NCBI GenBank assembly: GCA_902635865.1
Contig: CACPPD010000003.1
Span: 1 to 64,000 of the forward strand
Direction: 5' to 3'
DNA: 64,000 nt
Origin: an uncultured Pelagibacteraceae bacterium
Lineage (GTDB): Bacteria > Pseudomonadota > Alphaproteobacteria > Pelagibacterales > Pelagibacteraceae
Positions 39,054 to 49,661 of the stretch are shown here, one piece after another; within the stretch, counting starts at the first letter, position 1; every line of letters begins with the position of its first letter. Made by a program: the position numbers and the translations under genes. The notes below the pieces were generated by a model that was given only the letters and a program-made list of their open reading frames with translations, was not told the origin of the DNA and did not search any database.

Positions 39054-40342
39054 AAAAAATATTTATCATAGTTATCGCATCAATATTCTATTTTAGTAAC
39101 GCATTTGCCGTTACCCTTATTGATGCATTAAATCAAACTTATAAAAATAATATTCAATTAAATGCTGAGAGAGAAAATATTAAAGCTTCAGAACAAGACG
39201 TAAATATTGCTAAAGCTGATTATAAACCTTCATTAACTTTAAGTGGATCTCAAAGCTTTGAAAATACAAATAAACTTACCAACCAAAGTGGAGGTGATGC
39301 AACAATAAATGATGTGGATCCATTTACTACCTCTATAAAGTTAGAACAAACTCTTCTAGATTATGGAAGAGATTTAACGCTTCAAAAAAATATTACAGCC
39401 CTAGACCTTGCAAAAGCACAACTGGTTAAAAAAGAACAAGATGTTCTTCACAATGCCATCTACGCATATACAAACTTAATTTTTGCAAGAGAAACACTTG
39501 AGATTAATTCTAAAAATTTAAATTTATTAATTAGACAAGTTGAAAATGATAAAATCAGAAGAGACAGAGGTCAAATTACAAATACTGACTTAGCGCAATC
39601 AGAATCTTCACTAGCTGGAGCACAAGCTCAATTTGCAAAATCTAAAAGTGATTTATTAATTAGTAAACTTAATTACGAAAATATTGTTGGAAAAATAAGT
39701 GATCCAGATCAATTACAAAAAAATTCAAATGCGATAGTCAGTATTCCAAAATCTTTAAATGAAGCAATTAATCTTTCAAAACAAAATAATCCAGATATTT
39801 TAATTGCAAAATTAGACTTAGAAAAATCTGAAAAAGATTTAGCAATTTCAGAGTCTGATTTAAAACCCACAGCATCACTATCTTTACAAAGAACTTATAC
39901 TGATGATTTAAGTGCTACTGTAGATGAAAAAGAACAAGATGTATTAAAAGCTACTCTCAGCTGGCCTTTTTATTCTGGTGGAAAAAAACGATCAACTATT
40001 AATAAAAATTCAAATCTAACAACTCGAAAAAGATTGTTGTTAGATGATGCCGTAAGAACAAATGAAACTAATGTTGCAAGTGCATGGTCTAGTTTAGAAT
40101 CTTCAGAAAGTTTCTTGAACTCAGTTAGAGTTCAAGTAAAAGCAGCTGAAATAGCTAATGAAGGAATTGCAGCAGAGTACGAGAGAGGATCAAGAACAAC
40201 TCTTGATGTAATTCAATCAAATGCTTTATTACTCTCGGCTCAGATTTCTTTAGCAAGTTCTGAGAAAAATTACTTAATGGCTCAATATAATCTACTTAAG
40301 GCAGTAGGTTTGTTAAACAGCCAATATCTAAAACTTAAGTAA
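39050..40342 (+). CDS. tolC: TolC-family outer membrane channel
   Basis: Signal peptide, duplicated coiled-coil OEP domains, EYERGSRTTLDVIQSNALLLSAQ. Confidence 0.9.
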   Translation: MKKIFIIVIASIFYFSNAFAVTLIDALNQTYKNNIQLNAERENIKASEQDVNIAKADYKPSLTLSGSQSFENTNKLTNQSGGDATINDVDPFTTSIKLEQTLLDYGRDLTLQKNITALDLAKAQLVKKEQDVLHNAIYAYTNLIFARETLEINSKNLNLLIRQVENDKIRRDRGQITNTDLAQSESSLAGAQAQFAKSKSDLLISKLNYENIVGKISDPDQLQKNSNAIVSIPKSLNEAINLSKQNNPDILIAKLDLEKSEKDLAISESDLKPTASLSLQRTYTDDLSATVDEKEQDVLKATLSWPFYSGGKKRSTINKNSNLTTRKRLLLDDAVRTNETNVASAWSSLESSESFLNSVRVQVKAAEIANEGIAAEYERGSRTTLDVIQSNALLLSAQISLASSEKNYLMAQYNLLKAVGLLNSQYLKLK

Positions 40343-40384
40343 TTATTTGATTTTTAAGGCCAAAAATAAATATATTGCTAATGA

Positions 40385-40399
40385 GAACAAAATGTGTAC
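40385..40399. promoter_or_regulatory. Candidate SOS box upstream of recA
   Basis: gaacaaaatgtgtac; reverse strand GTAC-ACATTTT-GTTC, one mismatch to alphaproteobacterial GTTC-N7-GTTC. Confidence 0.5.
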
Positions 40400-40448
40400 A
40401 TTTATTTTATGATTCGAGTGTTAAAAAATTTAAAAAAAGAGGCAAAAA

Positions 40449-41603
40449 ATGACGAAAAATAACCTAAAAGTAGTTAAATCTACTAAAGATCAAGAAATGG
40501 ATGTTAAAGAAAAGAATAAAGCTTTGGACGCTGCAATAGCTCAAATTACGGATAATTTTGGAAAAGGTTCTGTGATGAAACTTGGTGAAAAAAGAGCTAT
40601 GGATATTGAGTCTGTTTCAACAGGTTCTTTAAGTCTTGATTTAGCTTTAGGTATAGGTGGATTACCAAAAGGAAGAATTATTGAAGTTTATGGACCAGAG
40701 TCATCTGGTAAAACAACTTTAGCATTACAAGTTGTTGCCGAAGCTCAAAAAGCTGGAGGAATTTGTGCATTTGTTGATGCAGAGCATGCATTAGATCCAG
40801 TTTATGCAAAAAAATTAGGTGTAAACACTGAAGAACTTTTAATTTCACAGCCAGACACCGGTGAACAAGCTTTAGAAATCGCTGATACACTAGTAAAATC
40901 AGGCTCTATTTCAGTAATCGTAATCGATTCTGTTGCAGCTTTGACTCCGAAAGCTGAAATTGAAGGTGAGATGGGAGATCATCATGTTGGTCTTCAATCA
41001 AGATTAATGAGTCAGGCGTTAAGAAAATTAACAGGCTCAATTTCAAATACAAACACAATGATGATTTTCATCAACCAAATCAGAATGAAAATTGGAGTTA
41101 TGTTTGGAAGTCCAGAGACAACATCAGGTGGTAACGCACTTAAGTTTTACTCATCTGTAAGAATGGATATTAGAAGAATTGGTGCGATAAAGGATAAAGA
41201 TGAAATTATTGGTAACTCTACAAGAGTGAAAGTAGTTAAGAATAAAGTAGCACCACCATTTAAAGTTGTTGAGTTTGACTTGATGTATGGAAGAGGAATT
41301 AGCAAGATGGGTGAATTAGTTGATCTTGGTTCTAAAGCAGATATAATTGAAAAATCAGGTGCATGGTATGCTTACAAGGGGGAGAAGATTGGTCAAGGTA
41401 GAGAGAATGCTAAGACTTATCTAGCTCAAAATCCTAAAGTTGCTGCAGAAATTGAAATGGCAATTAGAGAAAAAGCAGGTGTGATTTCTAAGAAAATAGA
41501 AGGAAATCCAATTGATCCTGAAAAATTGGAAAAAGAAAAGAAAGTAGCTGAAAAAGAAGAAGCTGAAAAAGTAGAAGGTACTCCTCCATCTAAAAAGAAT
41601 TAA
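40449..41603 (+). CDS. recA: Recombinase RecA
   Basis: [69 protein letters not shown]. Confidence 0.99.
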   Translation: MTKNNLKVVKSTKDQEMDVKEKNKALDAAIAQITDNFGKGSVMKLGEKRAMDIESVSTGSLSLDLALGIGGLPKGRIIEVYGPESSGKTTLALQVVAEAQKAGGICAFVDAEHALDPVYAKKLGVNTEELLISQPDTGEQALEIADTLVKSGSISVIVIDSVAALTPKAEIEGEMGDHHVGLQSRLMSQALRKLTGSISNTNTMMIFINQIRMKIGVMFGSPETTSGGNALKFYSSVRMDIRRIGAIKDKDEIIGNSTRVKVVKNKVAPPFKVVEFDLMYGRGISKMGELVDLGSKADIIEKSGAWYAYKGEKIGQGRENAKTYLAQNPKVAAEIEMAIREKAGVISKKIEGNPIDPEKLEKEKKVAEKEEAEKVEGTPPSKKN

Positions 41604-41623
41604 TAGGTTATCTTTATTAATAA

Positions 41624-41652
41624 AAGGCGCTTAATTTAAGCGCCTTTTTTCC
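41624..41652 (+). terminator. Rho-independent terminator after recA
   Basis: aaggcgcttaa-t-ttaagcgcctttttt hairpin with T tract. Confidence 0.9.
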
Positions 41653-41696
41653 CTTCGATATCTAGACATAGAATAAAAAAGCTGTATTTTAAAAAT

Positions 41697-44363
41697 ATGG
41701 CAGATAAAACACTCAATGAGATAAGAAATACTTTTTTGAAGTATTTTGAAAAAAACGATCACAAGATTGTGGAATCTAGTAATTTGGTTCCAAACAACGA
41801 TCCTACACTAATGTTTGCCAATTCTGGAATGGTTCAGTTTAAGAATGTATTTACTGGATTAGAAAAAAGAGATTATGTAAGAGCCACAACATCACAAAAA
41901 TGTGTAAGGGCAGGTGGAAAGCATAACGATTTAGAGAATGTTGGTTACACACCAAGACACCATACTTTTTTCGAAATGTTGGGAAACTTTTCTTTTGGTG
42001 ATTACTTCAAAGAACAAGCAATTCACTATGCTTGGAACTTAATTACAAAAGATTTTGGAATAGACAAAAACAAACTTTATGTAACTGTATTTCATGAAGA
42101 TGATGAGGCCTTTAATTTTTGGAAGAAAATAGCAGGTTTTAGTGATGATAGAATTATAAGAATTGCTACATCAGATAATTTTTGGTCAATGGGTGAGACA
42201 GGTCCTTGCGGACCGTGTTCTGAAATATTCTTTGATCATGGTGCTCATTTACCTGGAGGATTACCAGGATCTAAAGATGAAGATGGGGATAGGTTTATAG
42301 AAATTTGGAACTTAGTATTCATGCAATTTGAACAAGTTACAAAAGATAAAAGAATAAATCTTCCAAAACCATCTGTTGATACTGGAATGGGACTTGAGAG
42401 AATTGCAGCTTTACTGCAAGGCTCTCATGATAATTATGAAACAGATCATTTTAAAAAAATAATTAATTCAGCCTCTGAAATTGTAAAAGTTAAATCAGAC
42501 GAATCTAATCTTTCAAGTTTTAGAGTTATAGCTGATCACTTGAGAGCAAGTTCGTTTTTGATTGCTGAAGGTGTTTTACCTTCAAATGAAGGAAGAGGAT
42601 ATGTTCTTCGAAGAATTATGAGAAGAGGGATGAGACATTCTCATTTACTCGGATCTAAGGAGCCAGTTTTTTATAATTTGTTTGATACTCTTAAAAATGA
42701 AATGTCTGGAAACTATCCAGAATTAGTTAGAGCAGAGTCTTTAATTAAAGAAACTTTAAAAATGGAAGAAGAAAAATTTTTAGTTTTATTAGACAGAGGA
42801 ATAAAAATTTTAAATGATGAAATATCTAAAATAGATAAAGTATTGCCAGGTGAAGTAGCTTTTAAATTATATGACACTTATGGTTTTCCTTTAGATCTTA
42901 CCGAAGATATTTTAAGAAATAAATCAATGTCAATTGATAATGAAAAGTTTCAATCTTTAATGAAAGAAAGTAGAGAACTTGCTAAGAAAAATTGGAAAGG
43001 CTCTGGTGATGCAGCGGTTGAGGATATTTGGTTTGGAATAAAAGATAAAATTGAGCCAACTGAATTTTTAGGTTACGAAACTAATCAAGCCGAGGGTGTT
43101 GTATTATCTCTTTTAAAAGATAATAAAGAAGTTGATCAATTAAAAGAAAACGATGAAGGAATGATTATAGTAAATCAAACCCCTTTTTATGGAGAATCCG
43201 GTGGTCAAGTCGGTGATACTGGTGAAATAGTGTCAAATGATTTTAAATTTGAAGTAACTGATGTCCAAAAAAAACTGGGAGATTTATTTGTTCATTATGG
43301 AAAGGTTAAGAGCGGATCTATAAAATTACAGGAAAATGTAGAGTTAAAAATTAATGTAGAAAGAAGAGATAATACTCGTGCTTATCACTCAGCTACCCAT
43401 CTATTACATGAATCTTTACGAAGAGTTTTAGGCACTCATGTAACTCAAAAGGGATCTTTAGTAGAGCCAAGTAGATTAAGGTTTGATTTTAGCCATATGA
43501 AGCCAATTTTAAATGAGGAAATTGATAAAATAGAAGAGTTTGTAAACAAAATGGTTTCTAAAAAATCTGATGTAAAAACTAGATTAATGACACCTGATGA
43601 AGCAGTTGAAAATGGTGCTTTAGCATTATTTGGTGAAAAATATGGAGATGAAGTAAGAGTTCTTTCAATAGGAGACGAGGATGGAAAGTATTTTTCAACA
43701 GAATTATGTGGCGGAACACACGTCAAAAATACAGGTGATATTGGTAAATTTAAGATTGTCAGTCAGTCTTCAATTGCTGCAGGAGTTAGAAGAATTGAGG
43801 CTTTGAGAGATAAACAATTAGAGGAATATTTAAAAAATGAAGAAAAATTATCAAACTTATCTGCAGAGAAAGATGAGGAAACAATTAAAGAATTAAGTCA
43901 GCAAATTATTAAATTGGGAGGAAAGCCAAGTTTAGAGGAAACTGACCAAAAAACTTTAATAAAAAATTTAACTAAACAATTTGAGACTATATCAGTAAAT
44001 GCAATTTTAGAGGATAAATCAAAAAATATTATTAAAGATGAAGAAATTAATGGAGTTAAGTTAAGACTTCAAAAAATAGATGGATTACCTCCAAAAGAAT
44101 TAAGAAAACTTGTAGATAAAGGTAAAAAAGATTTAGGCGAAGGTATTGTGGTTGTGTTTGCAAATAAAGATGACAAGGTTGGATTAGCTGTAGGAGTAAC
44201 TGATAATTTAACTGGTAAATTTGATGCTGTTAAATTTGTCAAAGTAGGATCCGAAATAATTGGCGGCAAAGGAGGCGGAGGAAGAAAAGATTTTGCACAG
44301 GCAGGAGGACAAGATCAATCTAAAATTCAGACTGCATTTAACGAATTAAAAAAATTAATTTAG
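41697..44363 (+). CDS. alaS: Alanyl-tRNA synthetase
   Basis: TLMFANSGMVQFKNVF, FGEKYGDEVRVLSIG, CGGTHVKNTGDIG. Confidence 0.98.
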   Translation: MADKTLNEIRNTFLKYFEKNDHKIVESSNLVPNNDPTLMFANSGMVQFKNVFTGLEKRDYVRATTSQKCVRAGGKHNDLENVGYTPRHHTFFEMLGNFSFGDYFKEQAIHYAWNLITKDFGIDKNKLYVTVFHEDDEAFNFWKKIAGFSDDRIIRIATSDNFWSMGETGPCGPCSEIFFDHGAHLPGGLPGSKDEDGDRFIEIWNLVFMQFEQVTKDKRINLPKPSVDTGMGLERIAALLQGSHDNYETDHFKKIINSASEIVKVKSDESNLSSFRVIADHLRASSFLIAEGVLPSNEGRGYVLRRIMRRGMRHSHLLGSKEPVFYNLFDTLKNEMSGNYPELVRAESLIKETLKMEEEKFLVLLDRGIKILNDEISKIDKVLPGEVAFKLYDTYGFPLDLTEDILRNKSMSIDNEKFQSLMKESRELAKKNWKGSGDAAVEDIWFGIKDKIEPTEFLGYETNQAEGVVLSLLKDNKEVDQLKENDEGMIIVNQTPFYGESGGQVGDTGEIVSNDFKFEVTDVQKKLGDLFVHYGKVKSGSIKLQENVELKINVERRDNTRAYHSATHLLHESLRRVLGTHVTQKGSLVEPSRLRFDFSHMKPILNEEIDKIEEFVNKMVSKKSDVKTRLMTPDEAVENGALALFGEKYGDEVRVLSIGDEDGKYFSTELCGGTHVKNTGDIGKFKIVSQSSIAAGVRRIEALRDKQLEEYLKNEEKLSNLSAEKDEETIKELSQQIIKLGGKPSLEETDQKTLIKNLTKQFETISVNAILEDKSKNIIKDEEINGVKLRLQKIDGLPPKELRKLVDKGKKDLGEGIVVVFANKDDKVGLAVGVTDNLTGKFDAVKFVKVGSEIIGGKGGGGRKDFAQAGGQDQSKIQTAFNELKKLI

Positions 44364-45349
44364 TTTTCATTTATAAATCTAATTATTTCTTCAGATTTTA
44401 TATAGTTTATTTTTGTATTGTTTAATTTACAGTCATATACAAAATTTTTCTCATTAGCTGGTTTAAACTTTTCTGATCGATCATTGTAAAATATAAAATT
44501 CTTATTTTGTGAGAATGACAACATATGTGAAATTCCATTATCGATAGAAATATTGAATTCAGTTAACGAGCCTAAAGCAGTTACCATCATTGGTTTACGT
44601 AATGATGGATCTACTAACTCTTCTGGAAAATATACATTTTTAATTTCTTTTTTTAATAATTTTTTTAGATCATTAAATTTTTCTTCAATAAAAAAAGTTG
44701 GAGTATAATTTTCAGCATAATAATTTGCTACTTTAATAATTTCTTTAATTTCAAATTCTTTATTTCGTGTTGGGTGTCCAGCAGTAATAGAAAAGCCTAT
44801 ATATTTATTATTTTTTGACAGTATTTTTTTTGCAGTATTAATGAATTTATCCTCTATTTTGATTTCATAACTTGGTTTGTCGTTTTTCTTAATTATTTTG
44901 TTCAAATAGTTTATTAATCTTAAAGTAAGATTTTTATTTTTTTTTGTTAAAATCAAAGGTTTTGAGAGTAAAAAATTTATACAGGGAGAGATGTACTGTT
45001 GATTGGGTATTTTTTTATAAATTAGAGTGTTTTTTAGTCTTGTTTGATTGTCTATAATTAAATCAAACTTATCAAAATTAAACAAATTTATTAAATTTTT
45101 TGACACTTTCCTATGTTCATAAAGAAACCCAAAGTGTTGTGGAAAATTTTTTATTGTAATTAAATTTTTTGGTTTAAATTCCGAAAGCTTATTTTCAAAC
45201 CAAAATTTTTCTAAATCAGTTGAATAGTAAAAAAAGTTATTAATACCAAAATTTCGATTAATAAAATTGATGCATACAAGTGAGTTTAAAGCATCCCCTA
45301 TACCTCCACCAGTATTTATAAAAAGAACGTTTTCTAATTTATTTCTCAA
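44360..45349 (-). CDS. GT9/heptosyltransferase-like glycosyltransferase (hypothetical)
   Basis: NTGGGIGDALNSLVCINFI N-terminus, ISIDNGISHMLSFSQ C-terminal GT-B-like motif. Confidence 0.5.
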   Translation of the reverse strand: MRNKLENVLFINTGGGIGDALNSLVCINFINRNFGINNFFYYSTDLEKFWFENKLSEFKPKNLITIKNFPQHFGFLYEHRKVSKNLINLFNFDKFDLIIDNQTRLKNTLIYKKIPNQQYISPCINFLLSKPLILTKKNKNLTLRLINYLNKIIKKNDKPSYEIKIEDKFINTAKKILSKNNKYIGFSITAGHPTRNKEFEIKEIIKVANYYAENYTPTFFIEEKFNDLKKLLKKEIKNVYFPEELVDPSLRKPMMVTALGSLTEFNISIDNGISHMLSFSQNKNFIFYNDRSEKFKPANEKNFVYDCKLNNTKINYIKSEEIIRFINEN

Positions 45350-46564
45350 TTAGTTTAGTTTGTTTTTCAATTTATTATCAATTTCATCAAGAAATTGGTT
45401 AGTAGTTAAATATTTACTTGATGGCCCAATTAAAATTGCTAGATCTTTTGTCATTGATCCACTTTCCACACATTCAATACAAACTTTTTCTAAAGTTTGT
45501 GCAAATTTAATTAGCTCTTCATTACCATCTAATTTACCTCTATGAGCTAATCCTCTAGTCCAAGCAAAAATTGATGCTATTGGATTAGTTGAAGTTTCTT
45601 TTCCTTGTTGATGCATTCTATAATGTCTAGTTACTGTTCCGTGCGCTGCCTCTGCTTCCATTACTTTTCCATCTGGAGTTAATAATGTACTTGTCATCAA
45701 TCCTAAAGACCCATAACCTTGTGCCATAGTGTCAGATTGCACATCTCCATCATAATTTTTACAAGCCCAAATATATTTTCCACTCCACTTCATTGCACAT
45801 GCAACCATGTCATCAATTAATCTGTGCTCATAAGTTAAATTATTTTTTTCAAATTCTTGCTTATATTCTTTGTCAAAAATTTCTTGGAAAATATCTTTAA
45901 ATCTTCCATCGTACTGCTTTAGAATTGTATTTTTTGTAGACATATAAACAGGCCATTTTTTAATTAATCCATAACTAAGACAAGATCTTGCGAAGTCCTC
46001 GATAGACTTATCTAAATTATACATTGATAAAGCCACACCCGGGCCTGTAAAATTAAATACTTCATATTTAATTTCATCTTTTCCATCTTCTGATATCCAC
46101 TTCACTTCCATTTTGCCTTTTCCAGGAACTTTAAAGTCAATTGCTCTATATTGATCACCAAATGCATGTCTTCCAATAATTACAGGATCTGTCCAAGAAG
46201 GGACAAGTTTAGGAATATTTTTACAAATAATTGGTTCTCTAAAAACTGTTCCGCCAATTATATTTCTTATGGTTCCGTTAGGAGATCTCCACATTTTTTT
46301 TAAATCAAATTCTTCTACTCTTGCTTCGTCTGGGGTTATTGTTGCACACTTTATACCAACACCAATTTTCTTGATCGCATTGGCTGAGTCTATGGTGATT
46401 TGGTCATCAGTATTATCTCTGCTTTTTATACCCAAATCGTAGTACTCAATACCAAGATCTAAATATGGTAGAATTAATTTATTTTTGATGAACTCCCATA
46501 TAATACGGGTCATTTCATCACCATCGAGCTCAACAACCGGGTTATTTACCTTGATTTTACTCAT
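45350..46564 (-). CDS. icd: NADP-dependent isocitrate dehydrogenase
   Basis: [62 protein letters not shown]. Confidence 0.97.
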   Translation of the reverse strand: MSKIKVNNPVVELDGDEMTRIIWEFIKNKLILPYLDLGIEYYDLGIKSRDNTDDQITIDSANAIKKIGVGIKCATITPDEARVEEFDLKKMWRSPNGTIRNIIGGTVFREPIICKNIPKLVPSWTDPVIIGRHAFGDQYRAIDFKVPGKGKMEVKWISEDGKDEIKYEVFNFTGPGVALSMYNLDKSIEDFARSCLSYGLIKKWPVYMSTKNTILKQYDGRFKDIFQEIFDKEYKQEFEKNNLTYEHRLIDDMVACAMKWSGKYIWACKNYDGDVQSDTMAQGYGSLGLMTSTLLTPDGKVMEAEAAHGTVTRHYRMHQQGKETSTNPIASIFAWTRGLAHRGKLDGNEELIKFAQTLEKVCIECVESGSMTKDLAILIGPSSKYLTTNQFLDEIDNKLKNKLN

Positions 46565-46640
46565 TAAATAAAAATTATCTTATTAATTGAATTTGATCGT
46601 TTTATATACATATTAATCGAAAATTAGCAAATAGAAGAAT

Positions 46641-47288
46641 ATGTTTAGCAAGATATTTCCAAAGATTCACACTGAAGGCTACAAGTTTATAGTAATAGCC
46701 GTATTCGTAACTATCATTTTTCTAATTATAAATAATTTTTTAGGATTAATAGGAATATTATTAACCGTTTGGGTTTATTATTTTTTTAGAGATCCGGAAA
46801 GAACAATTATAGGCGATGATAGCTATCTAGTTAGCCCTGCAGATGGAGAAGTGATTAAAGTTGAAGAAGTGGATGGACCAAAAGAACTTGGACTAGAAAA
46901 TAAAAAATTTAAAAAAATAAGTATTTTTATGAACGTATTTGATTGCCATGTGAATAGAACGCCATGCTCAGGTATTGTTGAAGATATTTTGTACAAACCA
47001 GGAAAATTTTTAAATGCATCTTTAGATAAAGCAAGCGAAGACAATGAGAGAAATTATTATAAAATAAAAGACAAACATGGAAATGATATTGTAGTCGTTC
47101 AAATCGCAGGATTAGTTGCAAGAAGAATAGTTTGTGAAACAAATAAAAACCAAGAATTAACCCAAGGTGATAGAATTGGAATGATTAGATTTGGTAGTAG
47201 AGCAGACGTTTACTATGAAAATTATGAACCACTAGTTAAAGTTGGTCAAACAGCAATTTCAGGAGAAACACTGCTGGCTAAAAATTAA
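46641..47288 (+). CDS. psd: Phosphatidylserine decarboxylase (short type)
   Basis: FFRDPERTI, SPADGEVIKVE, MIRFGSRADVY processing site. Confidence 0.92.
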   Translation: MFSKIFPKIHTEGYKFIVIAVFVTIIFLIINNFLGLIGILLTVWVYYFFRDPERTIIGDDSYLVSPADGEVIKVEEVDGPKELGLENKKFKKISIFMNVFDCHVNRTPCSGIVEDILYKPGKFLNASLDKASEDNERNYYKIKDKHGNDIVVVQIAGLVARRIVCETNKNQELTQGDRIGMIRFGSRADVYYENYEPLVKVGQTAISGETLLAKN

Positions 47289-47291
47289 TTT

Positions 47292-48101
47292 ATGGAACAG
47301 CCAAAAAACAATTTAAAAATTATTACAGACAAAAAAACCAACGCGAGAGTGATCTTACCTAACATGTTAACTCTTATAGGGGTTTGTATAGGTTTGTCAT
47401 CCATTAGATTTGCGTTGGATGGAAAATTTGAATTTGCAATTATAGCGATTATGTTTGCTGCTCTAATTGATGGATTGGATGGAAGAATAGCAAGATTGAT
47501 TAAAGGGACATCAAAAGTTGGCAAGGAGCTAGACTCTCTTACTGACATGATTAGTTTTGGAGTAGCTCCAGCATTTATTATGTATTTCTGGAAACTAAAT
47601 ACATTAGGAAGATTTGGATGGTTATTATGTTTAATATATGTAATTTGTGTTGCATTACGATTAGCTAGATTTAATGTAAATACAGGTCAAGCTCCTTCTT
47701 GGAGAGATAATTTTTTTGAAGGAGTTCCATCTCCAGCAGGAGGTATCTTAGTTCTAACTCCATTAATTTTTAGTCTTACAAGCTTCGATTTTATAAATAT
47801 AAATTATGATATTGTTGTTCCAGCCTTTTTTATTGTAACATCCCTATTATTGATCAGTAAATTTCCAAGTTATTCATTTAAAAAAATCGTAATTCAAAGA
47901 AAAGCAACTATTTTTCTTTTATTTGGAATAGTTTTATTTTTTGGATTGCTTCTAATATATCCATTTAACGTTATCTCTATTAGTGCAATCATATACCTAG
48001 GCATGCTTCCAATAAGTTTTTTTCATTATCAAAAATTAAAAAAACAAAACGAAGATAAGAATTATAAAGATGAGGATGAAGATCTTGAAGATATTTTGTA
48101 A
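47292..48101 (+). CDS. pssA: CDP-diacylglycerol--serine O-phosphatidyltransferase
   Basis: CDP-alcohol phosphotransferase motif DGLDGRIARLIKGTSKVGKELDSLTD; multi-TM. Confidence 0.93.
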   Translation: MEQPKNNLKIITDKKTNARVILPNMLTLIGVCIGLSSIRFALDGKFEFAIIAIMFAALIDGLDGRIARLIKGTSKVGKELDSLTDMISFGVAPAFIMYFWKLNTLGRFGWLLCLIYVICVALRLARFNVNTGQAPSWRDNFFEGVPSPAGGILVLTPLIFSLTSFDFININYDIVVPAFFIVTSLLLISKFPSYSFKKIVIQRKATIFLLFGIVLFFGLLLIYPFNVISISAIIYLGMLPISFFHYQKLKKQNEDKNYKDEDEDLEDIL

Positions 48102-49012
48102 TGAAAAAGAATGTCATTATATCATTAGCTGATTCAAATTATTTTCCTTTATTAAATGAACTAATAGACTCTATAAGAAGATTTAAAGAGAGCTCGGTAG
48201 TTGCAATATGCATTTTGGATGCTGGATTATCAGAGGATCAAAAGACAGAATTATCATCAAAAGTAGATGAAATAAAATCAGCAGAGTGGGATATAAAAGT
48301 TCCAGATGGTAAAATCAAAGGACGTGAATGGTTAAAGAGCCAAGTATCTAGAGCTTTTTTACCCAAATATTTTCCAAGCTATGAAAAATATTTATGGATT
48401 GATTGTGATGCTTGGGTAAATGATTGGCAATCTGTTGAGCTCTATTTTAAAGCGTGTGATAATGGTAAATTAGGAATTACACAAACTATCGGACCAGGTT
48501 ACAAGATTACTTCTAGAGTAAATTGGGTTTTTGGAAAATTAGCAATTATTAAATCTCAAAATTTTAAACATGCAATAAAATCAAATATTAATTTAGAAAA
48601 AGCTAGAAAGTTAGCCTTTGCTCCTCATATCAATATTGGTGTTTTTTCTTTAGAAAAAAATTCAACGTGCTGGAATTCATGGCAGGAAAACTTAAAACAA
48701 ACACTTAAAGGTGGAGAAATATTTGGCTCTGAACAATTAGCCATGAATATGTCTGTGTATGTTGATAACGTCGAAACTGAATTTCTTCCTTTAAACTGCA
48801 ATTGGATCACTAGTAATCTTTTGCCAAAATTTGATGAGGATAAAGATACATGGGTAGAGCCTTATTTACCTAATTCTACAATTGGAATTATGCATTTAGC
48901 AGCTGGTATCTGGAAAGGCAACGAAGATATGAGATTAAATAAGAATATTAAAATAGATATTCAAACTCTTAGAGGTAAAATTTTAAATAAAAGTTTAAGA
49001 TTTAATAATTAA
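48101..49012 (+). CDS. GT8-like glycosyltransferase (hypothetical)
   Basis: KYLWIDCDAWVND (DxD), HINIGVFSLEK; GT-A-like organisation. Confidence 0.6.
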   Translation: MKKNVIISLADSNYFPLLNELIDSIRRFKESSVVAICILDAGLSEDQKTELSSKVDEIKSAEWDIKVPDGKIKGREWLKSQVSRAFLPKYFPSYEKYLWIDCDAWVNDWQSVELYFKACDNGKLGITQTIGPGYKITSRVNWVFGKLAIIKSQNFKHAIKSNINLEKARKLAFAPHINIGVFSLEKNSTCWNSWQENLKQTLKGGEIFGSEQLAMNMSVYVDNVETEFLPLNCNWITSNLLPKFDEDKDTWVEPYLPNSTIGIMHLAAGIWKGNEDMRLNKNIKIDIQTLRGKILNKSLRFNN

Positions 49013-49624
49013 TTGAAAAAAAATAAAATCTCCAAGAACTGGGTTAATAAACAGCGTAGGGATATCTATGTAAGACAGTCAAAAGTAGATGGATATCGTG
49101 CCAGATCAGCTTACAAATTAATTGAAATTGACGAAAAATTTAAAATTTTTAAAGGAGGATTGTCCGTAATTGATATTGGTGCAGCTCCAGGAAGCTGGTC
49201 ACAATATGCTCTCAAAGCAGCTAAAAGTGGAAAATTAATATCTATAGATTTAAAAAAAATGGAACCCATAGGCAATAGTGTTCAAATTCAAGGAGATTTT
49301 GTTGAAGAAAAAACTCAAGAAGAAATTAAAAAACATATAAACGGTAAAGTTGACGTCGTAATGTCTGATATGGCCGTAGATACAACTGGTATTAAAAATA
49401 TCGACTCAATTCAAACCGGAGAACTGTGTAAAGAGGCAATGATTTTTGCAAAAGATTTAATGAAAGAAAATGGATATTTTATTTCAAAAATTTTCATGGG
49501 GGGAACATTTAACGAAATCGTCGCAGAAGGAAAAAATTTTTTTAAAGAAGTTAAGGTTTTTAAACCAAAATCTAGCAGAAAAGATTCAAAAGAAAGTTTT
49601 ATAATTTGTAGAAAAATCCGATAG
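49013..49624 (+). CDS. rlmE: 23S rRNA 2'-O-methyltransferase RlmE/FtsJ
   Basis: YRARSAYKLIEIDEKF, VIDIGAAPGSWSQYA, DVVMSDMAVDTTG; TTG start. Confidence 0.95.
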   Translation: MKKNKISKNWVNKQRRDIYVRQSKVDGYRARSAYKLIEIDEKFKIFKGGLSVIDIGAAPGSWSQYALKAAKSGKLISIDLKKMEPIGNSVQIQGDFVEEKTQEEIKKHINGKVDVVMSDMAVDTTGIKNIDSIQTGELCKEAMIFAKDLMKENGYFISKIFMGGTFNEIVAEGKNFFKEVKVFKPKSSRKDSKESFIICRKIR

Positions 49625-49661
49625 AGACTTTAAATTTAAAAGGAATCGTATATAAAAGATC

